Positions 6,414-7,712 of a stretch of 7,712 nucleotides of DNA are shown piece by piece (position 1 is the stretch's first letter; each line of letters opens with the position of its first letter). Location of the stretch: positions 1 through 7,712 of the forward strand of contig JAUIJQ010000136.1 of NCBI GenBank assembly GCA_030431165.1, given 5' to 3'. The notes beneath the pieces were generated by a model that had not been told where the DNA came from, did not search any database, and saw nothing but the letters and a program-made list of their open reading frames with translations. The translations under genes were made by a program, and so were the position numbers. The stretch is from Rhodothermia bacterium. Lineage in GTDB: Bacteria > Bacteroidota > Rhodothermia > Rhodothermales > JABDKH01.

Positions 6414-7316
6414 ATGCAGAAGGTCGAGTCCAAGGCAGGCACGGATGCCGTTACAAATTCGCGCGGTGTTGCCGACAAGAAGTTGCTCCATGGCGCGGGT
6501 TTTGGCGGTGTAGTCGCAGGACCAGGGCGGGCGGCACGCGTGCGCGAAATGGTGATCCGTCGTGCCGGACACGGACTCCTCAAACATGACCTCGGGAGCG
6601 ATCACCCGGCTGCGGACCGCAATGCCGCACTCATCAAGCGGGCGACCGACATCGTGGGTGCGCTCGTCGGACTCATCTTGCTGTCGCCGTTGTGGTTGAC
6701 AATTGCAGTTCTGATCAAACTGTCTTCGCGCGGCCCCATTCTGTACTCGCAGTATCGGTTGGGTGAGAACGGGCGTTGGTTTCCGATGTTCAAGTTTCGC
6801 ACCATGGTCGTCAACGCTGAGGAGCGGTTGAAGGAGGTCCTCGCGTCTGACCCCGATGCAAAGCGGGAATTTGATCGGTACCACAAGCTGAAGAACGACC
6901 CGCGCGTAACCAGGATTGGTCGGATGCTTCGCCGCACGAGTCTCGACGAGCTGCCGCAGCTTCTGAATATTCTGATTGGCCACATGAGCCTGGTCGGTCC
7001 ACGCGGCTACATGGCATTCGAAGTTGTCAAGATGCCGGAGACAGACAGAATCTTGAAGATTCTATCTGTCAAACCTGGCTTGACAGGGTTCTGGCAGGTT
7101 GGTGGCCGGAGCGATGTCGACTTCGACGAACGCCTGGATATGGACGTGTTCTACATCCAGAACTGGTCGCTCGGAATGGACATGTACCTTTTGGCCACCG
7201 CCAACCTGGAAGGGTTTATCAAACGCTACCAGCAGGCGTGGTTGGTGCGCATGGCGGCTAAGCTGGGAATCCAGGAGCCGCGACCTGACGATCAGGTATT
7301 GATCGGGATGCCGTAA
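6414..7316 (+). CDS. Polyisoprenyl-phosphate phosphoglycosyl transferase (bacterial sugar transferase, WcaJ/ExoY/PglC type)
   Basis: Transfers a sugar-1-phosphate from a nucleotide sugar to undecaprenyl phosphate at the cytoplasmic face of the inner membrane, the first step in building exopolysaccharide, O-antigen or a protein glycan. Up to 300 residues. The catalytic domain starts at LIKRATDIVG (73-82), followed by one hydrophobic re-entrant helix (79-101) broken by Ser91-Pro92. Further motifs are SSRGPILYSQYRLGENGRWF (104-123, the RxG block), FKFRTM (126-131), RRTSLDELPQLLNIL with the catalytic Asp178-Glu179 pair, MSLVGPRGYM (191-200) and the C-terminal KPGLTGFWQVGGRSDVDF block. This is the short monotopic form without four extra N-terminal membrane helices. 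The first 70 residues are an unusual soluble extension; the start at 6414 is uncertain, and ATG at 6549 (255-residue product) is a fair alternative. Neither has a Shine-Dalgarno. No other glycan genes are nearby. The 3' end overlaps lpdA by 25 bases, tail to tail. The sugar specificity is unknown. Confidence 0.9.
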   Translation: MQKVESKAGTDAVTNSRGVADKKLLHGAGFGGVVAGPGRAARVREMVIRRAGHGLLKHDLGSDHPAADRNAALIKRATDIVGALVGLILLSPLWLTIAVLIKLSSRGPILYSQYRLGENGRWFPMFKFRTMVVNAEERLKEVLASDPDAKREFDRYHKLKNDPRVTRIGRMLRRTSLDELPQLLNILIGHMSLVGPRGYMAFEVVKMPETDRILKILSVKPGLTGFWQVGGRSDVDFDERLDMDVFYIQNWSLGMDMYLLATANLEGFIKRYQQAWLVRMAAKLGIQEPRPDDQVLIGMP

Positions 7317-7712
7317 GCCGATCGCGTTGCTTCCAGCAACGCTTCAGAGAGCGTCGGGTGCGGATGCATCGCTTCCATGATTTCATGCCCCGTCGTCTCC
7401 AACGTACGCGCCGCCACCGCTTCAGCAATCAGTTCGGTCGCGTCGTAGCCCACGATGTGGCAGCCGAGCAGTTCACCGTACTTCTCGTCGTAGATGATCT
7501 TGACGAACCCTTCCGGATGGCCGATTGCCGAGGCCTTCCCCGAGGCGCTGAACGGGAATTTGCCGACCTTGACATCGTACCCGGCCTCTTTCGCCGCACG
7601 CTCGGTATACCCCGTCGACGCAATCTGTGGCTGGCAGTACGTGCATCCAGGGATGTTCTTGCGGTCCATCGGTCGTACATCGTGGCCGGCGATCTTTTCG
7701 ACACACAAGATG
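7292..7712 (-). CDS. lpdA: Dihydrolipoyl dehydrogenase (E3), C-terminal part only
   Basis: Flavoprotein subunit of the pyruvate, 2-oxoglutarate and branched-chain 2-oxoacid dehydrogenase complexes or the glycine cleavage system; it reoxidises dihydrolipoamide with NAD+. Only the last 139 residues are in the window; the gene enters from the right edge with its frame open (first complete codon at 7711). The visible part starts at ILCVEKIAGHDVRPM, the end of the central FAD/NAD domains, then PQIASTGYTE (28-37 of the visible part) and the dimerisation domain with GFVKIIYDEKYGELLGCHIVG (68-88). The HPHPTLSE motif follows, with the catalytic His118 and its partner Glu123, numbered in the visible part. 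Catalysis is completed by the His of the other subunit in the dimer, so this fragment holds an essential active-site residue. It ends normally at YGIPINT. The partner complex cannot be told from this fragment; no E1 or E2 gene is in view. Confidence 0.95.
   Translation of the reverse strand, partial: ILCVEKIAGHDVRPMDRKNIPGCTYCQPQIASTGYTERAAKEAGYDVKVGKFPFSASGKASAIGHPEGFVKIIYDEKYGELLGCHIVGYDATELIAEAVAARTLETTGHEIMEAMHPHPTLSEALLEATRSAYGIPINT

Noticed and set aside
6384..6983. 199-residue minus-strand frame opposite the phosphoglycosyl transferase
   Set aside because: Covers the conserved catalytic domain of the real gene; composition is that of a shadow frame.
1..7712. tRNA genes, CRISPR arrays, insertion sequences, attachment sites
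   Set aside because: No tRNA T-loop with a matching acceptor stem, no regularly spaced repeats, and no transposase or integrase sequence was seen on either strand.

Overview
The window is a compact stretch of a moderately GC-rich bacterial chromosome with six recognisable genes or gene fragments, one degenerate enzyme homologue and one small unknown. The set suggests a diderm bacterium: it has a LolA lipoprotein carrier, a methionyl-tRNA synthetase with a zinc knuckle and a fused C-terminal tRNA-binding domain, and a clearly bacterial E3 subunit. The style of these proteins and the scarcity of Shine-Dalgarno sequences fit the Bacteroidota/Rhodothermota neighbourhood. That placement is inference from protein style, not from a marker search. 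I see no mobile element, CRISPR array, rRNA or tRNA.

Region by region: positions 1-3122 hold a leftward gene string, read from 3122 down to 1. It comprises a small single-pass membrane protein of unknown function, a class V PLP aminotransferase-fold enzyme, lolA, and a flippase-like lysylphosphatidylglycerol-synthase-type membrane protein that runs off the left edge. lolA and the flippase are almost certainly co-transcribed, with six bases between them. The link to the two upstream genes is weaker (gaps of 86 and 66 bases, with a hairpin in the first).

Positions 3123-3264 are a short intergenic region with a direct repeat and a clear leftward intrinsic terminator. The terminator closes the gene at 3265-4011, a HisA-like TIM barrel that has lost the residues that define HisA chemistry. 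A 130-base divergent spacer separates it from rightward metG (4142-6325). A phosphoglycosyl transferase of the WcaJ/ExoY/PglC type follows (6414-7316). It collides tail to tail, with a 25-base overlap, with the C-terminal part of a leftward dihydrolipoyl dehydrogenase gene that runs off the right edge.

Functionally the window mixes housekeeping (metG, lpdA) with envelope biogenesis: LolA moves lipoproteins across the periplasm, the flippase-like protein sits in the inner membrane, and the phosphoglycosyl transferase starts glycan assembly on a lipid carrier. No defence or secondary-metabolite system is visible. The most unusual item is the HisA-like protein, which looks like a conserved fold with a dismantled active site.
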